A stretch of 64,000 bases of DNA, from NCBI RefSeq assembly GCF_014696715.1, contig NZ_JACJQO010000022.1, forward strand, positions 496,001 through 560,000. The letters are read 5' to 3'. Position 1 is the stretch's first letter, and each line of letters begins with the position of its first letter. Shown here piece by piece: positions 45,339 through 53,720 of this stretch. This DNA is from Pseudanabaena sp. FACHB-2040 (GTDB taxonomy: Bacteria > Cyanobacteriota > Cyanobacteriia > Phormidesmidales > Phormidesmidaceae). The notes below the pieces were generated by a model. It was not told where the DNA came from and did no database searches. It saw only the letters and a list, made by a program, of their open reading frames with translations. A program made the position numbers and the translations under genes.

Positions 45339-45428
45339 AGGGAGGGGGAGGGAGGAGCAGGGAACGGGTAGAGGTGGAGAGGCGAGAAGGTAGGGAAGAT
45401 AGAGGAGAGTGGGAGTTGGTTCTGGGAG

Positions 45429-45448
45429 GGGCGCATGGGTATGCGCCC
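45429..45448. repeat. GGGCGCAT-type palindrome
   Basis: A perfect 8-bp inverted repeat (GGGCGCAT/ATGCGCCC, loop GGGT) between two minus-strand genes. It follows a 90-bp almost pure-purine tract on the plus strand (45340-45428). It resembles short interspersed palindromes of the GGGCGCA class seen in cyanobacterial intergenic DNA; a related one is at 48810-48829. Confidence 0.6.
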
Positions 45449-45469
45449 AAGGTAGGAACTGTGAAGAGG

Positions 45470-46474
45470 TTAGGCGAGCCAGGTGGCTAGGGGAAAGAGA
45501 AGATATTCTAGGAAGAACATTTTCCAGATGAACTGGTAGAAGTCGGGGTAGGACATGGGTTGAGATGGCTTGCTCCAGCGGGTGGAATTTGCTGTTTCAA
45601 AGCCAGCTACTCGAAAGCTGAGGAGCCAGAAGGTGGCGAGCACGATCAGGTGGCTAAGGGCGAGGAAGGGCCGGTTGACGTCGGGTAGCCAAGGGGCGGC
45701 CAAAATCACGCTGCCGTAGCAGAGGGTGAGCACGCCCCGAGCCAGGTTGAAAACGGGACGCTGCCCGAGCTGTACGGTGAAGGTTTGGATGTTGTAGTGC
45801 CGATCGCCTTCGATATCGGGAATGTCTTTGAAGATTGCGATCGCAATACTAAACACCAGCACAAAACCGGTCAGTGCCCAGATCTTGGGTGGAATCAGCA
45901 GGGTTTGGCCAAAGCGATCGCTCAAGTGTAGGAACAGGCCCAGGTTCACAATCGCTCCCCGCACTGCCAGAATGCAGAACGAGGCCCAAAAGGGAAACCG
46001 CTTTAGGCGAATCGGCGGTAGGGAGTAGGCGGTGCCAATGAGCAGGCTAGCGCCGACCAGCAGCAGCAGCCACGGCCCCCCCAGCACCGCCAGCAGCACC
46101 GCCAAAAATCCCATGGTGCCGACAATCCAGCGCCCGTCTCGCAGAGAAAATTCGCCAGCAGCCAGCGGTAAGCGAGGCTTGTTGATCCGGTCAATCTCTA
46201 CATCTTCGATCTGGTTCAGACCGACAATGTAAACGTTGCCTGCTAGGCAGGCCAGCCAGGTGAGCAGCAGCGTCGGTAGAGTAGAGCCGTTGAAGGGAAG
46301 CGCCGCCCCTGCCCAGACAATGCCAAACAGGCCCAAAACACTCAGACTGGTGCCGATAATCGTGTGGGGGCGGGAAAACCGCCAGAAGGCGCGCAGCCAC
46401 AAGCGAGGAGACTGCCTAAAGTGCAGCCGGCCGGAGTGGTCTTGAGCAGATTGAGACGAGGCGATGCGGCTCAT
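45470..46474 (-). CDS. hpt: Homogentisate phytyltransferase (UbiA family)
   Basis: A 334-aa membrane prenyltransferase that joins homogentisate and phytyl diphosphate, the committed step of tocopherol synthesis. It contains the first Asp-rich motif NQIEDVEIDRINKP and the second, KDIPDIEGDRHYNI, both needed for Mg-diphosphate binding. About eight or nine membrane helices are visible. The N-terminal FSRPHTIIGTSLSVLGLF is typical of HPT. No tocopherol cyclase is in the window. Close relatives (chlorophyll synthase, menaquinone prenyltransferase) have different motif contexts, so HPT is the best call. Confidence 0.9.
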   Translation of the reverse strand: MSRIASSQSAQDHSGRLHFRQSPRLWLRAFWRFSRPHTIIGTSLSVLGLFGIVWAGAALPFNGSTLPTLLLTWLACLAGNVYIVGLNQIEDVEIDRINKPRLPLAAGEFSLRDGRWIVGTMGFLAVLLAVLGGPWLLLLVGASLLIGTAYSLPPIRLKRFPFWASFCILAVRGAIVNLGLFLHLSDRFGQTLLIPPKIWALTGFVLVFSIAIAIFKDIPDIEGDRHYNIQTFTVQLGQRPVFNLARGVLTLCYGSVILAAPWLPDVNRPFLALSHLIVLATFWLLSFRVAGFETANSTRWSKPSQPMSYPDFYQFIWKMFFLEYLLFPLATWLA

Positions 46475-46574
46475 GGATTAATTTCTTCGGTTTTCCATCC
46501 CATTTTCCCTTATCGAGACACCTCATCGGATAGAAGACGTGGGGACGCGTCTTCCCATTCCCGCATCTTCCCCA

Positions 46575-46871
46575 TCAGGCATCAAGCACCTGCACCAGCA
46601 CAAAGGGCTGCACAATCAGCGAACTGAACTGTTTACTCTGAGCCTGGTTCCAGTCGTTGAGCTGGTCGGGGGAGGGCTTAGTAAGCAGGGCTTCGGCAAT
46701 CCAGCGGTCAACGGTAGAGACATCGTCGGTTGCGATCGCATATCCCACCTCCACTAAGTCCAGGGCGGGGTTTACCACGACCACCGACCCCTTATTGGCG
46801 TGGGGGCTGAGCCAACGCCATTCCGCAGGCCCCATCATTTCTGCTAGCTCCGAGCGTAGATCTTGTGTCAT
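46575..46871 (-). CDS. DUF2288 family protein
   Basis: A 98-aa protein of the DUF2288 family. Recognisable blocks are LRSELAEMMGPAEWRWLSPH, GSVVVVNPALDLVEVGYAIA and VDRWIAEALLTKPS. It is small, soluble and has no known activity. It lies 100 bp upstream of hpt in the same direction; a short hairpin (GAAGACG/CGTCTTC at 46533-46554) between them may separate the transcripts. Length fits the family. Confidence 0.85.
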   Translation of the reverse strand: MTQDLRSELAEMMGPAEWRWLSPHANKGSVVVVNPALDLVEVGYAIATDDVSTVDRWIAEALLTKPSPDQLNDWNQAQSKQFSSLIVQPFVLVQVLDA

Positions 46872-47002
46872 AAACAGATGTCAAAAACAACCCCAAATCA
46901 TTCACAGTAACAGACAGGCCAACCCGACTCAGCCGCCAGCAGCCTCAGTTCTCGGCATTTTAGTGAGAATTGTCGGCCTTCTGGTGCTGCCAAAACTACT
47001 GT

Positions 47003-47638
47003 CTAACGGCCTAAATCATGCATCTGGTGAATGACATCAGTGCAGTGGGCTGTTACCGACTCTAGCCCAGCGCGATCGGTCGAAGGCGGAGGTGCAATCG
47101 GCTGACCAATGCGAATTGTCAACGGGATTGGGCGAGGCCATTTCGACTCTTTGAAAATTAAATGAGTCCCCCAAATGCTGACGGGCAGCAGGGGAGCCTG
47201 GGTCTTAGCAGCAATCAAAGCCGCACCCAACTTAGGATCCGGAATGCGGCCATCGGGCGTGCGCGTACCCTGGAGGAAAATGCCAACGGCCCAGCCTTGG
47301 TCGAGCTGCTTCATCGCTTCCCGCAGGGCGCTGCGGTCGGCACTGCCCCGCTTGACCGGATAGGCCCCATAAAGCCGAATCGCCGGGCTCAAAACCGGCA
47401 CCCGAAATAGCTCCTCCTTAGCCATGTAAGACACCGGACGGCGCACGCAGCTAGATAAGATCGGCGGGTCAAAGTCGCTGGCATGGTTAGCCACCACCAC
47501 CAGATTGCCCTGCTGAGGAACGTGGTTAGCCCCATAAGTGCGGCTACGGAAATAGACGTGCAGCATAGGGCTAACCACCGACCATTTAAACAGGTGGTAA
47601 AGCAGCAGGCTGCTCAGCGGTTCACGCGATCGAGCCAT
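47003..47638 (-). CDS. plsC: 1-acyl-sn-glycerol-3-phosphate acyltransferase
   Basis: A 211-aa PlsC-type acyltransferase that makes phosphatidic acid from lysophosphatidate. The catalytic HxxxxD motif is VVANHASDFDPP. The second block is MAKEELFRVP and the third IFLQGTRTPDGRI (a variant of the EGTRS motif: Gln replaces Glu). A hydrophobic N-terminal helix anchors it to the membrane. It starts 9 bp after fabD and completes the plsX-fabH-fabD-plsC lipid cluster. Confidence 0.92.
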   Translation of the reverse strand: MARSREPLSSLLLYHLFKWSVVSPMLHVYFRSRTYGANHVPQQGNLVVVANHASDFDPPILSSCVRRPVSYMAKEELFRVPVLSPAIRLYGAYPVKRGSADRSALREAMKQLDQGWAVGIFLQGTRTPDGRIPDPKLGAALIAAKTQAPLLPVSIWGTHLIFKESKWPRPIPLTIRIGQPIAPPPSTDRAGLESVTAHCTDVIHQMHDLGR

Positions 47639-47647
47639 AAAACTTGC

Positions 47648-48538
47648 CTACCCAGCTACCGCTTCCAGTTGGGCCAGCGTGCCCACATTCACTAGCTCTA
47701 GATCCTTACAGGTACGCTTGATCAGCCCAGTCAGCACGTTGCCGGGGCCGACCTCGACCACCCGCTCAATACCTTCCTGCGGCAGCTGCAAAGAGATCTC
47801 GCGCCAGCGCACCGATCCCGTCATCTGCTGAGCCAGCCGATCCTTGAGCACCTGGGGTTCGACGCTGGGGCTGGGATCAACGTTAGAGAGCACCGGCACT
47901 TGGGCCTGCTGAAACGCAACCGGCGCTAAAACAGCCTGAAACTCCGTGGCAGCTTCTGCCATTAGGGGCGAGTGAAAGGCCCCGCTGACGTTGAGCTTAA
48001 CTCCCCGCTTGGCCTTGACCCCAGCCAGCACAGCGTCCACCGCTGCAGGCGTGCCTGAAATCACAACCTGCCCTGCATTGTTGTCGTTAGCCAACACCAC
48101 ATCGGGCGTGTCCTCTAGCTTGGCCATCAACTCCTCCCGGTCAAAGCCAATTAGAGCAGCCATCATCCCGTCCGAGGCTTGAGACATCAGCTCGGCCCGG
48201 CGCTTGACCAGCCCCAACCCCGTCTCAAAGTCGTAAACGCCAGCGGCATAGAGCGCCACGTATTCCCCCAAGCTGTGCCCGGCCACCCGATCAGGCTGAT
48301 AACCTCGCTCTTTGAGCACATCTACCAGCAGGCTCTCCACCACATACAGACAGGGTTGGGTGTAGAGCGTGTTGGAAACCTTGTCTTCCGGGCTTTGGAT
48401 GGTGTCGAGGACTGACCAGCCCAGCAGGGTACTTGCCGCTTCAAATTTAGCCCTTGCCCCTGGCAATTCCAGCAAATCTACGCCCATGCCAATAGCTTGC
48501 GACCCTTGCCCAGGAAATACCCATGCTGTCTTTGTCAT
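47648..48538 (-). CDS. fabD: Malonyl-CoA:ACP transacylase
   Basis: A 296-aa FabD that loads malonyl groups on acyl carrier protein. The catalytic serine is in AGHSLGEYVAL (near residue 90) and the histidine in SGAFHSPLMAEA. FPGQGSQAIGMG at the N-terminus is the family start. It lies 327 bp downstream of fabH, with no gene between, and 9 bp upstream of plsC. Confidence 0.96.
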   Translation of the reverse strand: MTKTAWVFPGQGSQAIGMGVDLLELPGARAKFEAASTLLGWSVLDTIQSPEDKVSNTLYTQPCLYVVESLLVDVLKERGYQPDRVAGHSLGEYVALYAAGVYDFETGLGLVKRRAELMSQASDGMMAALIGFDREELMAKLEDTPDVVLANDNNAGQVVISGTPAAVDAVLAGVKAKRGVKLNVSGAFHSPLMAEAATEFQAVLAPVAFQQAQVPVLSNVDPSPSVEPQVLKDRLAQQMTGSVRWREISLQLPQEGIERVVEVGPGNVLTGLIKRTCKDLELVNVGTLAQLEAVAG

Positions 48539-48809
48539 ATCAAACTCCCCCTAGCCTGAACGAATGGTGTGCTGAGATTTCCCCTATGGAGAGGACTCTC
48601 GAAAATTGGGCGCAGACCTTCATGCTTGGGAAGGTCAATAACTCGGGCCAGTCCTAAGTTTTGATCTAGCGCATCAAAGCATCCCAATAGTCCACTTTCT
48701 CATAAAGCGGAGAAGTCGGGGCAAGGCAGTGCCATCAGAGTCTCTGCAAATTCTCACAAGGCCGTAGGGCCAGCCTCTATTCCTCTGTCTCGGGCTTAAA
48801 CGCTACAAA

Positions 48810-48829
48810 GGGCGCAGACCTCTGCGCCC
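48810..48829. repeat. GGGCGCAGA palindrome
   Basis: A perfect inverted repeat, GGGCGCAGA-CC-TCTGCGCCC, in the 327-bp gap between fabD and fabH (48539-48865). The 12-mer GGGCGCAGACCT also occurs at 48608-48619, where it leads into another hairpin (GACCTTC/GAAGGTC). The gap holds no gene that I can see. The element could be an interspersed repeat or a transcription attenuator. Confidence 0.65.
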
Positions 48830-48865
48830 CTACCAAAAGCCATCGCTAGCTCAATTGAGGCAGGA

Positions 48866-49873
48866 TTAATCCGCGTTGCCCCATTCAAAAATGGCGGCAC
48901 CCCAGGTTAAGCCGGCTCCGAAGCCCGAGGTGGCAATGATATCTCCGGGCTGAATTTTGCCCGCCCTGACGGTTTCATCGAGAGCCAAAGGAATAGAGGC
49001 GGCTGAGGTATTGCCGTGTTGGGCCATATTGCTAATGACCCGTTCTGAAGGAACCTTGAGCCGATTGGCTACGGCATCTAGAATGCGCTGGTTAGCCTGG
49101 TGGAGCAGCAGCCAGTCAATATTTTCAGCCGTTAGACTGGCCCGAAAGAGCGCTTTTTCAATGACCTCAGGGACGCGGCTGACGGCAAACTTGTAAACTT
49201 CTCGGCCGTTCATCGTGATGGGCTGGAACGTGCCCTGCTGCACCGTGACCTCATCTATCAGGGATTGGGGTTCGGGCGCATAGGACAAATTCAGGCAGCT
49301 ATTCATAGAGCCGTCGCTGCACAGCTCAAAGCCCAGCAGCCGATCGCGATCGCAACTCTGCAGCACCACCGCCCCCGCCCCATCGCCAAACAAAACGCAG
49401 GTGCGCCGATCGCTCCAATCCACCCAACGGGAAAGAATATCTGCACCAATCACCAGAATGTTTTGATAGGTTCCGGTGCGAATAAACTGAGAGGCCGTGA
49501 CCAGCGCAAAGACAAAGCCCGAGCAGGCCGCAGTCAGATCAAAGGCAGCCGCATGGACAGCTCCCAGTTCTGCCTGGACTTGAGAAGCCGTGCCAAACAG
49601 ATCGTCTGGCGTGGAGGTCGCCAAAATGATCAGCTGGATATCGGTGGGAGCTAGACCTGCCATTGCGATCGCATTTCGACCCGCTTCGGCGGCTAGCGAT
49701 CTCAAAGACTCTTCAGCCCCCGCCAGATTGCGGCTACGAATGCCGGTACGGCTGGCAATCCACTCATCATCAGTCTCAACCAATCGACTCAGGTCATCGT
49801 TGGCTAGTCGAGATGACAGGCGCGCCGAACCGCTGCCCACAACTGAGACTCCCGTCTTGGGCTGATTTAGCAT
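48866..49873 (-). CDS. fabH: Beta-ketoacyl-ACP synthase III
   Basis: A 335-aa FabH that starts fatty acid synthesis by condensing acetyl-CoA with malonyl-ACP. The catalytic Cys is in DLTAACSGFVFAL (near residue 117), His in LLHQANQRILDAVA and Asn in QHGNTSAASIPLAL. Length is usual (about 325-335 aa). The ATG follows the stop of plsX with no gap (TAAATG), so translation is coupled. Confidence 0.96.
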   Translation of the reverse strand: MLNQPKTGVSVVGSGSARLSSRLANDDLSRLVETDDEWIASRTGIRSRNLAGAEESLRSLAAEAGRNAIAMAGLAPTDIQLIILATSTPDDLFGTASQVQAELGAVHAAAFDLTAACSGFVFALVTASQFIRTGTYQNILVIGADILSRWVDWSDRRTCVLFGDGAGAVVLQSCDRDRLLGFELCSDGSMNSCLNLSYAPEPQSLIDEVTVQQGTFQPITMNGREVYKFAVSRVPEVIEKALFRASLTAENIDWLLLHQANQRILDAVANRLKVPSERVISNMAQHGNTSAASIPLALDETVRAGKIQPGDIIATSGFGAGLTWGAAIFEWGNAD

Positions 49874-50908
49874 TTACTCTCCATCCACTGCTGGCATAGC
49901 CACTTTCTGGTACTGGGTCTTGATGCGCTCCAGCACCTGATTGTCAACGGCCTCTTTAGCCAGCCGGATAGCGTTAAAGACAGAGGGCGCATGGGAGCTG
50001 CCGTGGCTGATGACGGCAATCCCAGCGACTCCGAGCAGCAGGGCACCGCCATGCTCCGCGTGGTCAACCCGCTGTTTAATACGGCGCAGATTGGGCTTCA
50101 AAATTGAGGCCCCCACCTTACCGCGAATACCCTGCGGCAGCTCTTCTCGCAAAATTTGCAGAATGGCTTCGCCCACGGCCTCAGCAAACTTCAGCAGCAC
50201 GTTGCCGGCAAATCCGTCGCAGACCACGACATCAAAGTCTCCGGTGAGCACGTCTCTGCCCTCAGCATTGCCCCGAAAGGGCACAAAGGGATTGTCTGCC
50301 AGCAGCTGATGTGCTCGAACTGCCAGGTCGTTGCCTTTGCTGGGTTCTTCACCAATATTGAGCAGCCCTACCTGGGGGCTTTCGACCCCCAAAACGTAGC
50401 GGGAGTAGATTGTCCCCATCACGGCAAACTGTTCTAGAAACTTGGGCCGGCAGTCTACGTTAGCCCCAACATCTAGAATTAGCACCGATTTGCCCGCTAT
50501 GACCGTGGGAAACACAGCCCCAATAGCCGGACGGTCAATTCCTTTGAGGCGGCCCAGCCGCAGCAAGGCCGCTGCCATCGCTGCCCCCGAATGCCCCGCA
50601 GAGACAACGGCATCAGCCCGCTTCTGCTTAACCAGATCCATAGATACATTGATCGATGCCTGAGGCTTGCGGCGAAGGGCACCTAGCGGTTCTTCGTGCA
50701 TTTCCACCGTGCCTTCCGAAGGCACGATTTCGATGCCGTCTAGATTCCCTAGCTGCGGAGTAGACGCTCTGATCTGCTCTGGATCGCCAACCAAGAGAAT
50801 GTCGACCCCTAATTCCGCCCTTGCCCTGATGGCACCTGCGACGATTTCAGCGGGTGCAAAATCCCCACCCATCGCATCAACCGCGATTCGCGCCCGAGTT
50901 GATCCCAT
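49874..50908 (-). CDS. plsX: Phosphate acyltransferase PlsX
   Basis: A 344-aa PlsX that makes acyl-phosphate from acyl-ACP for phospholipid synthesis. Signatures are RIAVDAMGGDFAP, VSAGHSGAAMAAALLRLGR, LILDVGANVDCRP and VCDGFAGNVLLKFAE. The frame is open to a TTG at 50914, but the ATG at 50908 is two codons later and better. It is the first gene of plsX-fabH and lies 38 bp downstream of rpaB's stop, in the same direction. Confidence 0.95.
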   Translation of the reverse strand: MGSTRARIAVDAMGGDFAPAEIVAGAIRARAELGVDILLVGDPEQIRASTPQLGNLDGIEIVPSEGTVEMHEEPLGALRRKPQASINVSMDLVKQKRADAVVSAGHSGAAMAAALLRLGRLKGIDRPAIGAVFPTVIAGKSVLILDVGANVDCRPKFLEQFAVMGTIYSRYVLGVESPQVGLLNIGEEPSKGNDLAVRAHQLLADNPFVPFRGNAEGRDVLTGDFDVVVCDGFAGNVLLKFAEAVGEAILQILREELPQGIRGKVGASILKPNLRRIKQRVDHAEHGGALLLGVAGIAVISHGSSHAPSVFNAIRLAKEAVDNQVLERIKTQYQKVAMPAVDGE

Positions 50909-50946
50909 CGACAAAATCTGTAAAAACCTTAAAAAATTCTAGCAGA

Positions 50947-51675
50947 CTACTCTTCACCCGGTTCCACGATTCGCTGGAACAGGTATCCGGTGCCCCGAGC
51001 CGTCAAAATTAGCTCAGGATTGCTGGGATCATCCTCTAGCTTGGCTCGCAGCCGAGAAATATGGACATCCACCACTCGCGTATCGACATGGCGCTCAGGT
51101 GTATAACCCCAAACTTCCTGCAAAATTTCGGAGCGGGAGAACGGTTCACCAGAGCGGCTTACCAGTAACTCCAGTAGGCTAAACTCCATGCCGGTCAGTC
51201 GAATACGCTCGTCTCCCTTGTAGACCTGTCGCTTGTTGGTATCGATCCGAATTGTGTTGACGGTGATCACGCCGGAACTCGGAATGCCCGAAGTACCAGT
51301 CTTTTCAACCCGCCGCAAGACGGAGCGAATGCGCGCCTCTAGCTCTTTAGGCGAGAATGGCTTGACGACATAGTCGTCGGCCCCTAGCTCTAGTCCTGTG
51401 ATCCGATCGGCCACGTCACCCAAGGCCGTCAGCATGATGATGGGGATGTCTGACTCTTTGCGCAGCTCTTGGCAGACGCCATAGCCATCGAGCTTAGGCA
51501 TCATGACATCTAGAACCACCAGATCCGGATGGGTCGTCCGAAAGGTTTCAATCGCCTCTTCACCATCTGCAGCAGTAACCACGTCGTATCCAATCATGGA
51601 GAGACGGGTCTCTAAAATCCTGCGGATACTGGCTTCATCATCAACGACCAGGATCTTTTCTTTGTTACTTTCCAA
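50947..51675 (-). CDS. rpaB: Response regulator RpaB (OmpR family)
   Basis: A 242-aa OmpR/PhoB-type regulator, near-identical in pattern to cyanobacterial RpaB (Ycf27). RpaB binds HLR1 sites and controls high-light, photosystem and cell-cycle-linked genes. The receiver domain holds VVDDEASIRR, the phosphoacceptor in LVVLDVMMPKLDGYG and the KPFSPKELEARI lysine. The winged-helix domain contains LTGMEFSLLELLVSRSGE and VDVHISRLRAKLEDDPSN. The start appears to be a TTG: TTG 51675 gives LESNKEKILVV, matching the usual MENHKEK-like start, with GGGAG about 11 nt upstream; a TTG at 51684 is too close to it. The partner kinase (NblS/Hik33 type) is not here. Confidence 0.95.
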   Translation of the reverse strand: MESNKEKILVVDDEASIRRILETRLSMIGYDVVTAADGEEAIETFRTTHPDLVVLDVMMPKLDGYGVCQELRKESDIPIIMLTALGDVADRITGLELGADDYVVKPFSPKELEARIRSVLRRVEKTGTSGIPSSGVITVNTIRIDTNKRQVYKGDERIRLTGMEFSLLELLVSRSGEPFSRSEILQEVWGYTPERHVDTRVVDVHISRLRAKLEDDPSNPELILTARGTGYLFQRIVEPGEE

Positions 51676-52035
51676 GTGCCGCAAAGCTCCCTATCAACGC
51701 CATACTTAATCAATAAACTCAGCCTTAAATGATTAACTTTTGAGAGCTAGATATTAAATGGTACGTCATTGCATCTCCGATTGAACCAGCGGGGATCTCG
51801 AACAGACGTCCTTTTCAGGGTTTTTTAAGAATTGCATCTGAATTTATGAAACCTCTGCTTTCTTAATCTAAAGCAACAAATTGAGATTCCTGCTGCCTGT
51901 TTGATCCGATCTTCATCGTTAAAGACAGTTTTCCCCACTGTAGCGGCCATATCAACAAGGTTAAGAAATGGCTACCCTGAGATTACTGATTTAACGTTTG
52001 GCTCACCTTTTCTAAGCTTCTGCTCGTTTGGCCCT

Positions 52036-53604
52036 ATGCCCAAGACACGCTCTATTTATGTCTGTAATGAATGTGGCGCTGAATCGCCCCAGTACTTTGG
52101 TAAATGCGCGGTTTGTGGCAGCTGGAACTCGCTGGTAGAGCAGGCAGTCGCCGCACCACCAGCCAGTTCTGCTCGGCTGCCCGGCCGCACCTCAGGTAAA
52201 AAGTCAGCTCCGGCTGGAGCAACTGGCGGCAAGCCCCGGCTGGCGATGACCCTGAACCAGATTGAGGATCATCCCCAGGCCCGGCTGCCCTCAGGGTATC
52301 AAGAACTAGATCGGGTACTGGGCGGCGGCATTGTGCCTGGATCACTGGTGTTGGTGGGAGGCGATCCGGGTATTGGCAAATCGACGCTGCTGCTTCAGGT
52401 AGCCAGCCAGATGGGTCGTAAGACCCGAGTGCTCTATGTCTGTGCTGAAGAGTCGGGCCAGCAGGTGAAGCTGCGCTGGCAGCGGCTATCTGAGCAGCCA
52501 TCGCGCCCCGCACGAAGTACTAAATCTACCAAGGCTGAAGCCCCAGCAACGGCAACCCTGGTGGCCGAAGCAGAGGGCAGTGGGGCCGACCTGGCCTCGC
52601 TAGAAGACTTGCTAGAAGCAGACTCAGGCGCAAAGCCCTCGGCTCTAGCGGCTCAGCTCTACCTGCTGCCAGAAATCGATCTCGAAACTATTTTGATGGA
52701 GCTAGAGGCGCTGCAGCCTACGATTGCAGTTATCGACAGCATTCAGGCTCTCTACTACGGAGCTTTGACCTCGGCTCCTGGCTCGGTGGCTCAGGTACGC
52801 GAGTGCACGTCGGGGCTAATGCAGCTGGCCAAGCGCTCCAATATCGCGATGTTTATCGTGGGGCACGTTACTAAAGAAGGTGCGATCGCAGGCCCCAAAG
52901 TACTCGAGCACCTAGTAGATACGGTGCTGTATTTCGAGGGCGACCGATTTGCCAGTCACCGGCTGCTGCGCTCGGTGAAAAATCGCTTTGGCGCGACCCA
53001 CGAACTGGGCGTGTTTGAAATGGTCGATCGAGGGCTAGAGGAAATCCGCAACCCCTCGGAGCTGTTTTTGGGAAACCGCGATGAGCGCGTACCGGGGATC
53101 GCTACTATCGTTGCCTGCGAAGGCACCCGGCCCCTGGTCGTAGAACTGCAGTCTCTAGTCAGTCCCACCAGCTACAGCTCACCCCGCCGCTCAGCCACCG
53201 GCATTGAGTTTAATCGGCTGCTGCAAATTCTGGCAGTGCTGGAAAAGCGAGTCGGCATTCCCCTGTCAAAGCTCGATGCCTACGTGGCTTCCTCAGGCGG
53301 GCTGAACGTGGCAGAACCCGCCGCCGATTTGGGTATGGCGATCGCAGTAGCAGCCAGCTTTCGCGATCGCATTGTCGATCCCGAAATGGTGCTGATTGGT
53401 GAAGTCGGTTTAGGCGGCCAGGTGCGCCCCATTTCTCAGCTAGAACTGCGGCTCAAAGAAGCAGCCAAGCTCGGCTTTAAGCGAGCCATCGTACCCAAAG
53501 GCCAGATCGCTAATTTCCCAGGCATGGAAATTATTCCTGTGGCGCGGGTGGTCGATGCGATCGCATTCGCTTTAGCAGGAGAGACGAAAGGGGGGGAGGA
53601 GTAG
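52036..53604 (+). CDS. radA: DNA repair protein RadA (Sms)
   Basis: A 522-aa RadA, a RecA-like branch-migration ATPase. The N-terminal zinc finger is CNECGAESPQYFGKCAVCGSWN, the Walker A GGDPGIGKSTLLLQ (near residue 110), the RadA-specific KNRFG motif lies near 314, and the C-terminal Lon-like domain contains AYVASSGGLNVAEPAADLGM. An acidic Ala/Glu-rich insertion (about 155-205) interrupts the ATPase domain. The upstream frame extends to 51901, but ATG 52036 begins the zinc-finger block. The 51676-52035 gap to rpaB shows nothing else. Confidence 0.95.
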   Translation: MPKTRSIYVCNECGAESPQYFGKCAVCGSWNSLVEQAVAAPPASSARLPGRTSGKKSAPAGATGGKPRLAMTLNQIEDHPQARLPSGYQELDRVLGGGIVPGSLVLVGGDPGIGKSTLLLQVASQMGRKTRVLYVCAEESGQQVKLRWQRLSEQPSRPARSTKSTKAEAPATATLVAEAEGSGADLASLEDLLEADSGAKPSALAAQLYLLPEIDLETILMELEALQPTIAVIDSIQALYYGALTSAPGSVAQVRECTSGLMQLAKRSNIAMFIVGHVTKEGAIAGPKVLEHLVDTVLYFEGDRFASHRLLRSVKNRFGATHELGVFEMVDRGLEEIRNPSELFLGNRDERVPGIATIVACEGTRPLVVELQSLVSPTSYSSPRRSATGIEFNRLLQILAVLEKRVGIPLSKLDAYVASSGGLNVAEPAADLGMAIAVAASFRDRIVDPEMVLIGEVGLGGQVRPISQLELRLKEAAKLGFKRAIVPKGQIANFPGMEIIPVARVVDAIAFALAGETKGGEE

Positions 53605-53720
53605 GGAGTGGATGGGTAAAGGGATAGGGAGGGTAGAGGCTTGATTGAAGATAAGTGTTACTCGTCCACCCGTCCACTCATCTACTCATCCACCCACCCA
53701 CTCATCCACCGACTCCCTAC
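53601..53720. repeat. Purine/pyrimidine inverted tract between convergent genes
   Basis: The radA-to-hydrolase junction starts with GTAGGGAGT (53601-53609) and ends with ACTCCCTAC (53712-53720), an inverted repeat spanning the gap. The right part is a degenerate tandem of CCACTCATC-like units (53662-53709). It may serve as a bidirectional terminator, but no clear T-run is present. Confidence 0.5.

Noticed and set aside
51901-52035. N-terminal extension of RadA
   Set aside because: The RadA zinc finger begins right after ATG 52036, and the 45 extra residues have no family likeness.
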